Source: Bacteroidota bacterium (GTDB taxonomy: Bacteria; Bacteroidota; Bacteroidia; Bacteroidales; Prolixibacteraceae). From it: a stretch of 12,884 bases of DNA. The position numbers and the translations under genes are program-made. The notes under the pieces are model-generated. The model saw nothing but the letters and a program-made list of their open reading frames with translations. It ran no database searches and was not told the DNA's origin. Below, in pieces: positions 6,231-12,884 of this stretch (position 1 is its first letter; each line of letters begins with the position of its first letter). The stretch lies in NCBI GenBank assembly GCA_030691295.1, contig JAUYEQ010000357.1, forward strand, positions 1 through 12,884, in the 5' to 3' direction.

Positions 6231-6815
6231 ATGGCTGAAATTGGCAATGATCACAATCTGGTTCAGTTGCTTCAAAAGGGAAATGTTGCTGCATTTGATT
6301 CACTTTTTGAAGGTTACAGCCAAAAGCTTTTCGGTTTTGCCCTTAAATATTTCAAAAACGAAAGTGATGCGGAAGAACTTGTTCAGGAGGTTTTTGTGAA
6401 AGTATGGGAAAACCGGCAAATGCTAAAATCAGAACTTTCTTTCAAATCTTACCTTTTCACCATTGCCCTGAACCAGATCAGAAAACACTTCAATAAAAAA
6501 GCGACTTCACTACGCTACCTCGAAAGTCTTCAAAATGAACCTGAATTTTCGGAAAACCATACAATTCATGAAGACGACTACGAATCAGCCCTTCAGCAGA
6601 TCAACCTCATCATCGAACAAATGCCTCCCCGCCGCCGGGAAATATTCACCAAAAGCAAGCTGGAAGGTAAAAGCTCAAAAGAGATTGCCTCAGAACTGAA
6701 CATTTCAGCCGGAACCGTTGACAATCAGGTTTCAGAAGCCCTCCGGTTTATCCGCTCACGGTTAAGTACTGAAAATTTTGGGCTATTGCTTTTTGCCGTT
6801 TTGTATATCTACTAG
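6231..6815 (+). CDS. ECF RNA polymerase sigma factor, FecI-like
   Basis: A 194-residue sigma-70 family member of the extracytoplasmic-function group that directs RNA polymerase to a small set of promoters, probably susCD downstream. Region sigma-2 spans about 22-88, including the region-2 signature DAEELVQEVFVKVWENR at 46-62. Region sigma-4 spans about 122-177, where PPRRREIF and the helix-turn-helix GKSSKEIASELNISAGTVDN recognise the -35-like element. There is no region 1 or 3, as expected for ECF factors. The chain ends with an unusual hydrophobic tail, FGLLLFAVLYIY. The ATG at 6231 was chosen over a TTG three bases earlier. A FecR-type anti-sigma gene follows after a 269-base spacer containing a palindromic repeat. 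The gene matches the large Bacteroidota sigma family paired with FecR and SusCD. Confidence 0.93.
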   Translation: MAEIGNDHNLVQLLQKGNVAAFDSLFEGYSQKLFGFALKYFKNESDAEELVQEVFVKVWENRQMLKSELSFKSYLFTIALNQIRKHFNKKATSLRYLESLQNEPEFSENHTIHEDDYESALQQINLIIEQMPPRRREIFTKSKLEGKSSKEIASELNISAGTVDNQVSEALRFIRSRLSTENFGLLLFAVLYIY

Positions 6816-6820
6816 TTAAC

Positions 6821-6954
6821 AATGAAGATCGGAGCATCATTGCGACCACGAGGCACGAAGTGGGAAGCAATCTCACCCCCAATAATAAAAAAGATTGCTT
6901 CAGTCCGTTTCCGTTGTACTCCAACTCCTTCGCAATGACCCTCCGATTAACATT
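6821..6954. repeat. Nested palindromic repeat between the sigma and anti-sigma genes
   Basis: Two long arms pair across about 120 bases. ATCGGAG-ca-TCATTGCGA (6828-6845) matches TCGCAATGA-cc-CTCCGAT (6930-6947), 16 pairs with a 2-base internal mismatch. Inside, GAAGCAATCT (6864-6873) pairs perfectly with AGATTGCTTC (6892-6901). A short outer AATG/CATT pair may extend it (6821-6824 with 6951-6954). The TCATTGCGA...GAAGCAATCT...AGATTGCTTC...TCGCAATGA layout matches a dispersed intergenic repeat recalled from many Bacteroidota. It has no coding capacity. Confidence 0.75.
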
Positions 6955-7084
6955 TTATATGCATACCGAAAAAATTTAAAAATTCACCCATGAGAAATTC
7001 CACCTCATCGGATATAAGTTTAAAGCAGCCAAAAATACGGAGCTTTAATTTCTGAATAAAAAAAGAAATGTGCAACTTGAGGCA

Positions 7085-8134
7085 ATGAAGGAACAGCTAA
7101 AACATATCATCCAGAAATATTCAGCAGGGAAACTTACCCTGAAGGAACAGATTGAACTTTCGGATCAACTGGCTGATCCGCATAACAGGGATGCAGAAGA
7201 AATACTGCACGACGACTGGAAATTACAACCCGAATCAAATTTAATTTCGGAGCGCGATTTAAAACCTATTCTTGACAAGGTCCACCACCACATCCGCCTG
7301 AATGAAGAAAATAAAGTCGTCCGTCTCAACTTCATGCAGCATTTTCAGCGCATTGCGGCCATTCTGATTTTCCCTTTGTTACTTACATTTCTGGCGTATT
7401 TCTATTTTCAGGACAAACCAACTGCAACTACAACTTCTTTTGCCGAAATTGAATGCCCGATGGGAGTGCGCACCAAATTTCAACTTCCTGATGGTTCGAC
7501 CGGTTACCTTAACAGCGGATCACGATTAAAATATCCGGTTCAGTTTATCGGCGAACGAAAAGTGGAACTGGTTGGCGAAGCCTTTTTTGATGTGGTTCAC
7601 AATGCCGAAATTCCTTTTCATGTAAACACCCGTAACCTGGACATCAAAGTGCTGGGAACCACCTTTAACGTGATTGCCAACGAAGACGAACAAACAGAAG
7701 AAATCGTTTTGCAAACCGGGAGTGTCGATGTTTCCTCCCGAAACGGGAAACAACTGGCCGTTCTGTCGCCCAACGAACAACTGACCCTTGATATTGAAAT
7801 GCGGACTTTTGCAAAAAAAGGAGTTGAGGCTTCTCAGTACACCACATGGAAAGAAGGCAAACTGGTATTCCGTAACGAAAACATGCAGCAGGTGGCCCGC
7901 CGGATAAGCCGCTGGTACAATGCGGAAGTGGTGGTTGACGACAGATTGCTCGATGACTATACTTTTCACGCAACGTTTATCGATGAGCCATTGGATGAAG
8001 TGCTGAAATTACTTTCGATTACTACCCCAATAAGTTACAAAGAGGAAAAAAGGGAAACGAACAAGGATGGAGTTTTTCAGAAACGTAAAATAACCCTCCG
8101 AATTAACCAATCAAAAATCAATCAGTTCAGATAA
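7085..8134 (+). CDS. FecR-type anti-sigma factor with DUF4974
   Basis: A 349-residue inner-membrane regulator. The cytoplasmic N-terminus (1-89) carries the sequence expected to hold the ECF sigma factor. A single transmembrane helix lies at about 90-108 (IAAILIFPLLLTFLAYFYF). The periplasmic FecR domain spans about 122-216, with CPMGVRTKFQLPDGS, ELVGEAFFDVVHN and VLGTTFNVIA. A C-terminal DUF4974 region (about 257-322: LVFRNENMQQVARRISRWYN and DEPLDEVLKLLS) is the part expected to meet the STN domain of the partner transporter. The frame is open to a GTG at 7070; the ATG at 7085 gives the more typical N-terminus MKEQLKHIIQKY. Gene order (sigma, fecR, susC with STN) fits a cell-surface signalling set. 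In such systems the anti-sigma factor may also be needed for sigma activity; that is family knowledge. Confidence 0.93.
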   Translation: MKEQLKHIIQKYSAGKLTLKEQIELSDQLADPHNRDAEEILHDDWKLQPESNLISERDLKPILDKVHHHIRLNEENKVVRLNFMQHFQRIAAILIFPLLLTFLAYFYFQDKPTATTTSFAEIECPMGVRTKFQLPDGSTGYLNSGSRLKYPVQFIGERKVELVGEAFFDVVHNAEIPFHVNTRNLDIKVLGTTFNVIANEDEQTEEIVLQTGSVDVSSRNGKQLAVLSPNEQLTLDIEMRTFAKKGVEASQYTTWKEGKLVFRNENMQQVARRISRWYNAEVVVDDRLLDDYTFHATFIDEPLDEVLKLLSITTPISYKEEKRETNKDGVFQKRKITLRINQSKINQFR

Positions 8135-8143
8135 ATAAAAAAA

Positions 8144-8172
8144 ACAGGAAAGTGTTCGTACCACTCTCCTGT
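8144..8172 (+). promoter_or_regulatory. Hairpin between fecR and susC
   Basis: ACAGGAAAGTG (8144-8154) pairs with CACTCTCCTGT (8162-8172), 10 of 11 positions, around a 7-base loop. No T-tract follows on the + strand; the A-run just upstream would be a T-tract for minus-strand transcription. It may lower read-through from fecR into susC or protect RNA ends. Confidence 0.5.
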
Positions 8173-8229
8173 CAAAATCAAGTAGTACAATGTTCAATTA
8201 ATTATTTAACCACTTAATGTTTCAAATTT

Positions 8230-11200
8230 ATGAAAAAAAAACGAATCCGGGTACCCGTGCCTAACAGGGTACTCCTTAATCTTTGGAAAATTATGCGCTT
8301 AAGTGTATTTTTTTTACTGCTGTTTGTTGCACAAACATTTGCAACAGTAACCTACTCCCAGCAAACACGCCTGACATTAAAGATGCAGGGCGCCAAAATC
8401 ATTGATGTTCTGGGTAAAATTGAAGACGAAAGCCGATTTTACTTTCTCTTTAATCAAAAACTTGTTGACGTTGAACGAAGGGTGGATGTTGATGTTGAAA
8501 ATGAAAGCGTTGAGAAAATTCTTAACGGCATTTTCGGAAATACCAATGTTAGTTATGTGGTGAAAGACCGACAAATAGTTTTAACCACGGCCGATTTAAA
8601 TTTTGTATCCATTCAACAGCAACAAAAATCTGTTTCCGGAAAAGTGACTGATTCTTCCGGAACTTCCTTCCCCGGCGTTTCTGTAGTGGTAAAAGGAACT
8701 ACAATAGGGAACATAACAGATGAAAACGGGAATTATGTAATATCGAATGTTCCGGCCAATTCTACCCTGGTATTTTCATTTGTAGGAATGAAAACACAGG
8801 AAGTTTCTGTCGGAAATAAAACCACGGTCAATGCAGTAATGGAAGAAGAAACCTTAGGCATAGAAGAAGTGGTGGCCATAGGGTATGGATCGGTTCAAAA
8901 AAAGGACCTCACCAGTGCCGTTACGAGTATGGCTAGTAAAGACCTTTTGCAAGGAGCATTTAACAGTCCTCTGCAAATGCTTGACGGTAAGGTTGCGGGC
9001 GTTTCGATCTCCAATCCGGCGGCTGCCGACCCTAACCGCTCTACCGACATCCAGGTACGTGGAGCTTCCTCAATTTCTGCAGGAAATGGCCCCTTGATTA
9101 TTATCGATGGCATGCCCGGGGCTGATCTGCGCAATGTGGCACAACAGGATATCGAATCCATGACTGTTTTAAAAGATGGTGCAGCTGCTGCAATTTACGG
9201 CTCGCGTGCCGCCAATGGAGTTATCCTGGTGCAGACAAAAAGGGGTAAATCCGGCAAAGTGGTAATTACCTATGACAGTTATATCGACCGTGATGTCGTT
9301 TCCGCCAAACCAGATATCCTCTCACCTGAGGAATTCCTCTCACATGAGATTGATGTTGACCGTGGTGGTCGTACCAATTGGTATGATGAACTGATCAGAA
9401 AAAATAATTTAGGTCAAAACCACTTCCTTTCAGCTTCAGGGGGAAATGAAAACACCATTTTCCGTATTTCTGCCAATTTCCGTGACAAGACTGCTATCGA
9501 TATCGCATCTGAACGTCAGGAAACGGGTATCCGTGCAAGTTTCCAGCAAAAAGCAATGGATGGATTTTTAGAGTTAAGCGGTAATTTATCGTACAAAGAT
9601 GCTGCTGAAGAATATACCAACTACGGTATATTTCAACAGGCTGTAAAACTGAATCCAACAATCCCGGTTATGGATCCGCAAGACCCCTCAGGTTACTACC
9701 GGATGTATGGGTATGATACCTTCAACCCTGTTCAGGAATTGAACGAACGTGAAAATGGCGCAGATCAGATGTATTCAATCGTTGACTTCACAGTTAAATT
9801 GAACTTGCTTCGGAATCTGAACACTGAGATAAAACTCGCCCGTCAAGACCGTGATATGTTTAAAAGAGAATACTATACATCAAAAGCCAAAGAATCAGTC
9901 GACAACAAACGTACCGGCCGTGCACGTTTGCAAGAAGAAAAATGGACGGATTACACCCTGGAATGGATCGGAAATTATTATGCAAATATAGGTCGGAACA
10001 ATATTAAATTGATGGGGGGTTATTCCTACCAGGAATTTAACAATCATGGATTCTGGGCTGAGAACATGGATTTTCCATCTGACGCCTTTTCATACAACAA
10101 TCTGGATGCAGGGAAATGGCAGCTGGAGAAAGGTCGCTTAGGAATGGACTCATGGAGAAGCAAAGAAAAGACCATCGCATTCTTTGGCCGTGCCAATTAC
10201 AATTACGATGACAAGTTTCTTCTTACCGGATCAATGAGATATGAGGGGAATACCAAATTTGGAGCGGATAATAAATGGGGAATGTTCCCTTCGGCTTCGG
10301 CTGCATGGCGTTTGTCTGAAATGTCGTTTATGGAAGATGTTTCATTCGTCGATGATTTGAAATTACGTGTATCTTATGGTGAAACCGGACGATCAGGATT
10401 TGGACGTTACTCTTCACTGTCTCGTTATCAAGGATTTGGTAGATGGCAGAATGATGAAGGACAGTGGATCCAGGTTTATGGGCCAGCCAATAACCCTAAC
10501 CCTGATTTGCGTTGGGAAAAACAGATTTCTTACAACTTAGGTCTTGACTTCGCTTTATTTAACAATCGTTTGTCGGGAAGCGCAGATGCCTTTATCCGTC
10601 AGGGTAAAGATGTGATTTCAAATTATGATGCTTCACTTCCACCTTTCTTACATGATCAAATTTTTACAAACGTGGGATCAACTACCGCAAAAGGTGTTGA
10701 ATTGAATCTGAATTGGACGGCTATACAAAAAAATGATTTCGTCTACAGAACCAATATCACCGCATCTTACATCTTATCCAAATTGGATAAATTCTCCAAC
10801 GGAACCTTCACAAAAGGGTTTATGGATCGCTACTCCCTGCCTTCACCGGGAAACCCTGGCTTTGCGCAACGTTTGGAAGATGATACTGAAATCGGTAGCT
10901 TCTACGGATATAAATATGCCGGTGTAAATGAAGAAGGCAAAATTATGATCTGGCGTGATGGTGTTGTGGACGGTGAAAAAGTAATTGCCACAGGTGGAGG
11001 TAAAGATACCGACAAAACCTATTTGGGTCATGGTGCCCCTCGAATGGAACTGACATGGGGAAATAACTTCACCTACAAAAGCTTTGACCTTTCCTTGTAT
11101 TTCCGCGGACGGTTCGATTATCAAATCCTGAATACGTATCAAATGTACTACGGATTGGTGGCTGAACCTGGAGTCAACCTGTTGACAGATGCTTATACAA

Positions 11201-11487
11201 AAAACGGACACATCACATCGGGAAAAGTGATTACTGATTATTTCCTTGAAGATGGCGATTACCTTAAACTTGACAATTTAACCCTGGGTTGGTCTCCAAA
11301 AATTAACAGCAAGTATTTTAGTAACTTCCGACTTTATGGTACGGTGAAGAATGTTTTCACGCTCACAAAATTCACCGGACTGGATCCAACAACTGTTAAC
11401 ACATCAGGATTAGAGCCAGGTATTGTAGACTTGAATGTATATCCAATTACCCGAAATTACACACTCGGAGTTCAGGTAACATTCTAA
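8230..11487 (+). CDS. SusC/RagA-like TonB-dependent outer-membrane transporter with STN domain
   Basis: A 1085-residue outer-membrane importer that, with SusD, takes up a large substrate (usually an oligosaccharide) using TonB energy. A long signal region (1 to about 43, hydrophobic SVFFLLLFVAQTFA) is followed by an STN signalling domain (about 46-121: RLTLKMQGAKIIDVLGKIE and VDVDVENESVEKILNGIF). A carboxypeptidase-regulatory-like beta domain follows (about 134-206: VSGKVTDSSGTSFPGVSVVV). Next come the TonB-box region IEEVVAIGYG (211-220), the plug (about 226-340) with SusC hallmark VLKDGAAAAIYGSRAANGV (313-331), and a large beta-barrel ending in VQVTF. The STN domain is found in transporters that signal to a FecR protein, matching the two genes upstream. 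The TonB box and final Phe are intact. A SusD-like gene follows after 33 bases, so they form one transcript. The substrate cannot be read from the sequence. Confidence 0.96.
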   Translation: MKKKRIRVPVPNRVLLNLWKIMRLSVFFLLLFVAQTFATVTYSQQTRLTLKMQGAKIIDVLGKIEDESRFYFLFNQKLVDVERRVDVDVENESVEKILNGIFGNTNVSYVVKDRQIVLTTADLNFVSIQQQQKSVSGKVTDSSGTSFPGVSVVVKGTTIGNITDENGNYVISNVPANSTLVFSFVGMKTQEVSVGNKTTVNAVMEEETLGIEEVVAIGYGSVQKKDLTSAVTSMASKDLLQGAFNSPLQMLDGKVAGVSISNPAAADPNRSTDIQVRGASSISAGNGPLIIIDGMPGADLRNVAQQDIESMTVLKDGAAAAIYGSRAANGVILVQTKRGKSGKVVITYDSYIDRDVVSAKPDILSPEEFLSHEIDVDRGGRTNWYDELIRKNNLGQNHFLSASGGNENTIFRISANFRDKTAIDIASERQETGIRASFQQKAMDGFLELSGNLSYKDAAEEYTNYGIFQQAVKLNPTIPVMDPQDPSGYYRMYGYDTFNPVQELNERENGADQMYSIVDFTVKLNLLRNLNTEIKLARQDRDMFKREYYTSKAKESVDNKRTGRARLQEEKWTDYTLEWIGNYYANIGRNNIKLMGGYSYQEFNNHGFWAENMDFPSDAFSYNNLDAGKWQLEKGRLGMDSWRSKEKTIAFFGRANYNYDDKFLLTGSMRYEGNTKFGADNKWGMFPSASAAWRLSEMSFMEDVSFVDDLKLRVSYGETGRSGFGRYSSLSRYQGFGRWQNDEGQWIQVYGPANNPNPDLRWEKQISYNLGLDFALFNNRLSGSADAFIRQGKDVISNYDASLPPFLHDQIFTNVGSTTAKGVELNLNWTAIQKNDFVYRTNITASYILSKLDKFSNGTFTKGFMDRYSLPSPGNPGFAQRLEDDTEIGSFYGYKYAGVNEEGKIMIWRDGVVDGEKVIATGGGKDTDKTYLGHGAPRMELTWGNNFTYKSFDLSLYFRGRFDYQILNTYQMYYGLVAEPGVNLLTDAYTKNGHITSGKVITDYFLEDGDYLKLDNLTLGWSPKINSKYFSNFRLYGTVKNVFTLTKFTGLDPTTVNTSGLEPGIVDLNVYPITRNYTLGVQVTF

Positions 11488-11520
11488 TTTCAATTCACCC
11501 ATAACTAACAAATAAAGAAT

Positions 11521-12884
11521 ATGAATAAAATTAAAATATTTTACCTTTTGCTGATTTTCGCATTGGTAATCCCTTCATGTACCAATTTGGATGAAGAAGT
11601 TTTTGACACCCTTACAACTGATATTTATTATCAGGATAAGAACTCAATTATCGCAGCTTTGGTGCGTCCTTATGAACACGCCCACTGGTGTGGTTGGGAC
11701 GGTGACCGATGGATATTGCAGGAATTAACTGCTGACCAGTTTATGTGGGCTCAGAAAGGAAAGCACGGCTGGGACGGTGGTCAATGGATCCGCCTTCATG
11801 CCCATGAATGGACTGATAACGAAGGAGTAGTTTATGGTGCCTGGGTAGGCCCCTACCAGGGAATTGCCCAATGTAATCAGTTCATCAGCGATTTTACAGG
11901 TTTGGATTACCTGAAATTTGGATTGACTGAAGCCGACAAAGCACAGCATATCGCTGAATTGAGAACCTTGCGCGCCTGGTTTTATTTATTCCTGATCGAT
12001 TTTTTCCGTGAAGTTCCGATTGTGACCAATGTCTCAGAAGTAAAAGGACAGTCAACACGTGAGGAAGTATTCGAGTTTATCGAAACTGAACTGAAAGAGT
12101 CTTTGCCAGGTTTGTTGAAAAACGGACGTGCCGGTCGCTGGGATCAAGGTGGTGCAGCTGCCTTATTGGTTCGGTTGTACCTGAATGCCGAAGCATGGAC
12201 TGGAACTCCTAAATACACTGAATGTGCGAAGTATGCCCAAGAAGTGATCGATGGAAATTACGGAACCTACAACATTGATCCTGATTATACAGGTCCTTTC
12301 CGCTCCGGAATCAATGGATATCGTTCTAAGGAAAATATCCTTGAATTCCCTCATGCAAAAAACATCTATGAATTTGGATGGATGTACAATGCGATGATGC
12401 ACTATCAGCAACGTTATTCCTTGGATAATGACTGGGGTGGCTGGAATGGAATTACCCTGACCCCTTCGCGCGATTTGGAAGGAAACTTAAATCCATACAA
12501 ACTTGGGAATCCCTACGAAAAATATGCCGCCGCTGACAAGCGTAAACAACCTTTCCGAACGATCGATGCCAATGGCAACCGTGAAGGATTTTTCCTCATT
12601 GGCCAGCAGTATTATTTCAATGCTGCCAAAGGTTTTGGTTTCGATAGCACCAAGATGGTGCTGGGTACTGAGGAATGGACTGGAAAGCCGCTTTCGTTTG
12701 TAGACCAGGCTGGAAGGTTCTCTGAAAAACCAAACGGACGTTGGGCCGAAGGTTCACATGTAAGTACAGGCGAGGAAAACACAGGAGTACGTTTTCTTAA
12801 ATTCCCTTGGTTGCCCCTGTCTCAAAATTTGTTCCAGTTCAATTCCGCCACCGAAATCCGTTTGGCTGAAATGTACTATGCGCT
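11521..12884 (+). CDS. SusD/RagB-like surface lipoprotein, 3' end outside window
   Basis: The frame is open from the ATG at 11521 to the window end (454 codons), so the C-terminus is missing. The N-terminus is a lipoprotein signal: MNKIKIFYLLLIFALVIPSC with C20 as the lipidated Cys. Acidic residues (TNLDEE) follow, as for lipoproteins sent to the surface in this phylum. SusD-family hallmarks are LRTLRAWFYLFLIDFFREVP (the tetratricopeptide-like helix), a GAAALLVRLYLNAEAW segment, and EIRLAEMYYA at the window end. The first 120 residues are rich in Trp and Tyr, which could form ligand contacts, though this is inference. It lies 33 bases after susC and should cap the SusC barrel and capture its substrate outside the cell. 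This gene is easily missed because it has no stop in the window. Confidence 0.94.
   Translation, partial: MNKIKIFYLLLIFALVIPSCTNLDEEVFDTLTTDIYYQDKNSIIAALVRPYEHAHWCGWDGDRWILQELTADQFMWAQKGKHGWDGGQWIRLHAHEWTDNEGVVYGAWVGPYQGIAQCNQFISDFTGLDYLKFGLTEADKAQHIAELRTLRAWFYLFLIDFFREVPIVTNVSEVKGQSTREEVFEFIETELKESLPGLLKNGRAGRWDQGGAAALLVRLYLNAEAWTGTPKYTECAKYAQEVIDGNYGTYNIDPDYTGPFRSGINGYRSKENILEFPHAKNIYEFGWMYNAMMHYQQRYSLDNDWGGWNGITLTPSRDLEGNLNPYKLGNPYEKYAAADKRKQPFRTIDANGNREGFFLIGQQYYFNAAKGFGFDSTKMVLGTEEWTGKPLSFVDQAGRFSEKPNGRWAEGSHVSTGEENTGVRFLKFPWLPLSQNLFQFNSATEIRLAEMYYA

Noticed and set aside
7526..7969. 147-codon minus-strand frame inside fecR
   Set aside because: It lies antisense to a clear FecR gene, has no recognisable domain and is a frame shadow.

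Overview
The window looks like chromosomal DNA of a Bacteroidota bacterium. The Marinilabiliales/Prolixibacteraceae type is a guess; phylum is the safe level. The evidence is a SusC/SusD pair driven by a FecI-type sigma factor and FecR-type anti-sigma factor, the PASTA-rluD-ddl gene order, A-rich translation starts without Shine-Dalgarno sequences, a TAnnTTTG-type -7 element before dnaB, and several intergenic palindromic repeats of kinds common in this phylum. All recognised genes lie on the + strand.

Left part (1-5764), housekeeping genes: the 3' end of a PASTA-domain protein gene; rluD (23S rRNA pseudouridine synthase), whose ATG directly abuts the PASTA stop; a spacer with two repeat elements; ddl (D-Ala-D-Ala ligase) with a clear intrinsic terminator; dnaB (replicative helicase); and a secreted protein of a Bacteroidota family often labelled 'asparagine synthetase B', whose start overlaps the end of dnaB. 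dnaB is interrupted by one in-frame TAA at 4180-4182 where a Glu codon (GAA) is expected. The frame then continues perfectly through the rest of the helicase domain to 4503. Because DnaB is essential and TAA is the ordinary stop of most genes here, this is the most important anomaly in the window.

Middle (5765-6230): a 466-base spacer without a credible gene. It holds three consecutive hairpins that look like REP-type repeat units, plus low-complexity direct repeats.

Right part (6231-12884): a nutrient-uptake regulatory and transport locus. In order it has an ECF sigma factor, a repeat element forming a long nested palindrome, a FecR/DUF4974 anti-sigma factor, a hairpin, a SusC-like TonB-dependent transporter with an N-terminal STN signalling domain, and the first 454 codons of its SusD-like lipoprotein partner, cut by the window end. 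The expected logic is cell-surface signalling. Substrate binding by SusCD passes through the STN domain to the FecR periplasmic domain, which frees the sigma factor to transcribe susCD. The substrate is not identifiable because any enzyme genes would lie beyond the window.

No CRISPR array, prophage, transposase, rRNA or tRNA gene was seen. I did not find a convincing undescribed protein system. The unusual content is the dnaB stop codon, the structured repeats in nearly every larger spacer, and the misnamed secreted protein.
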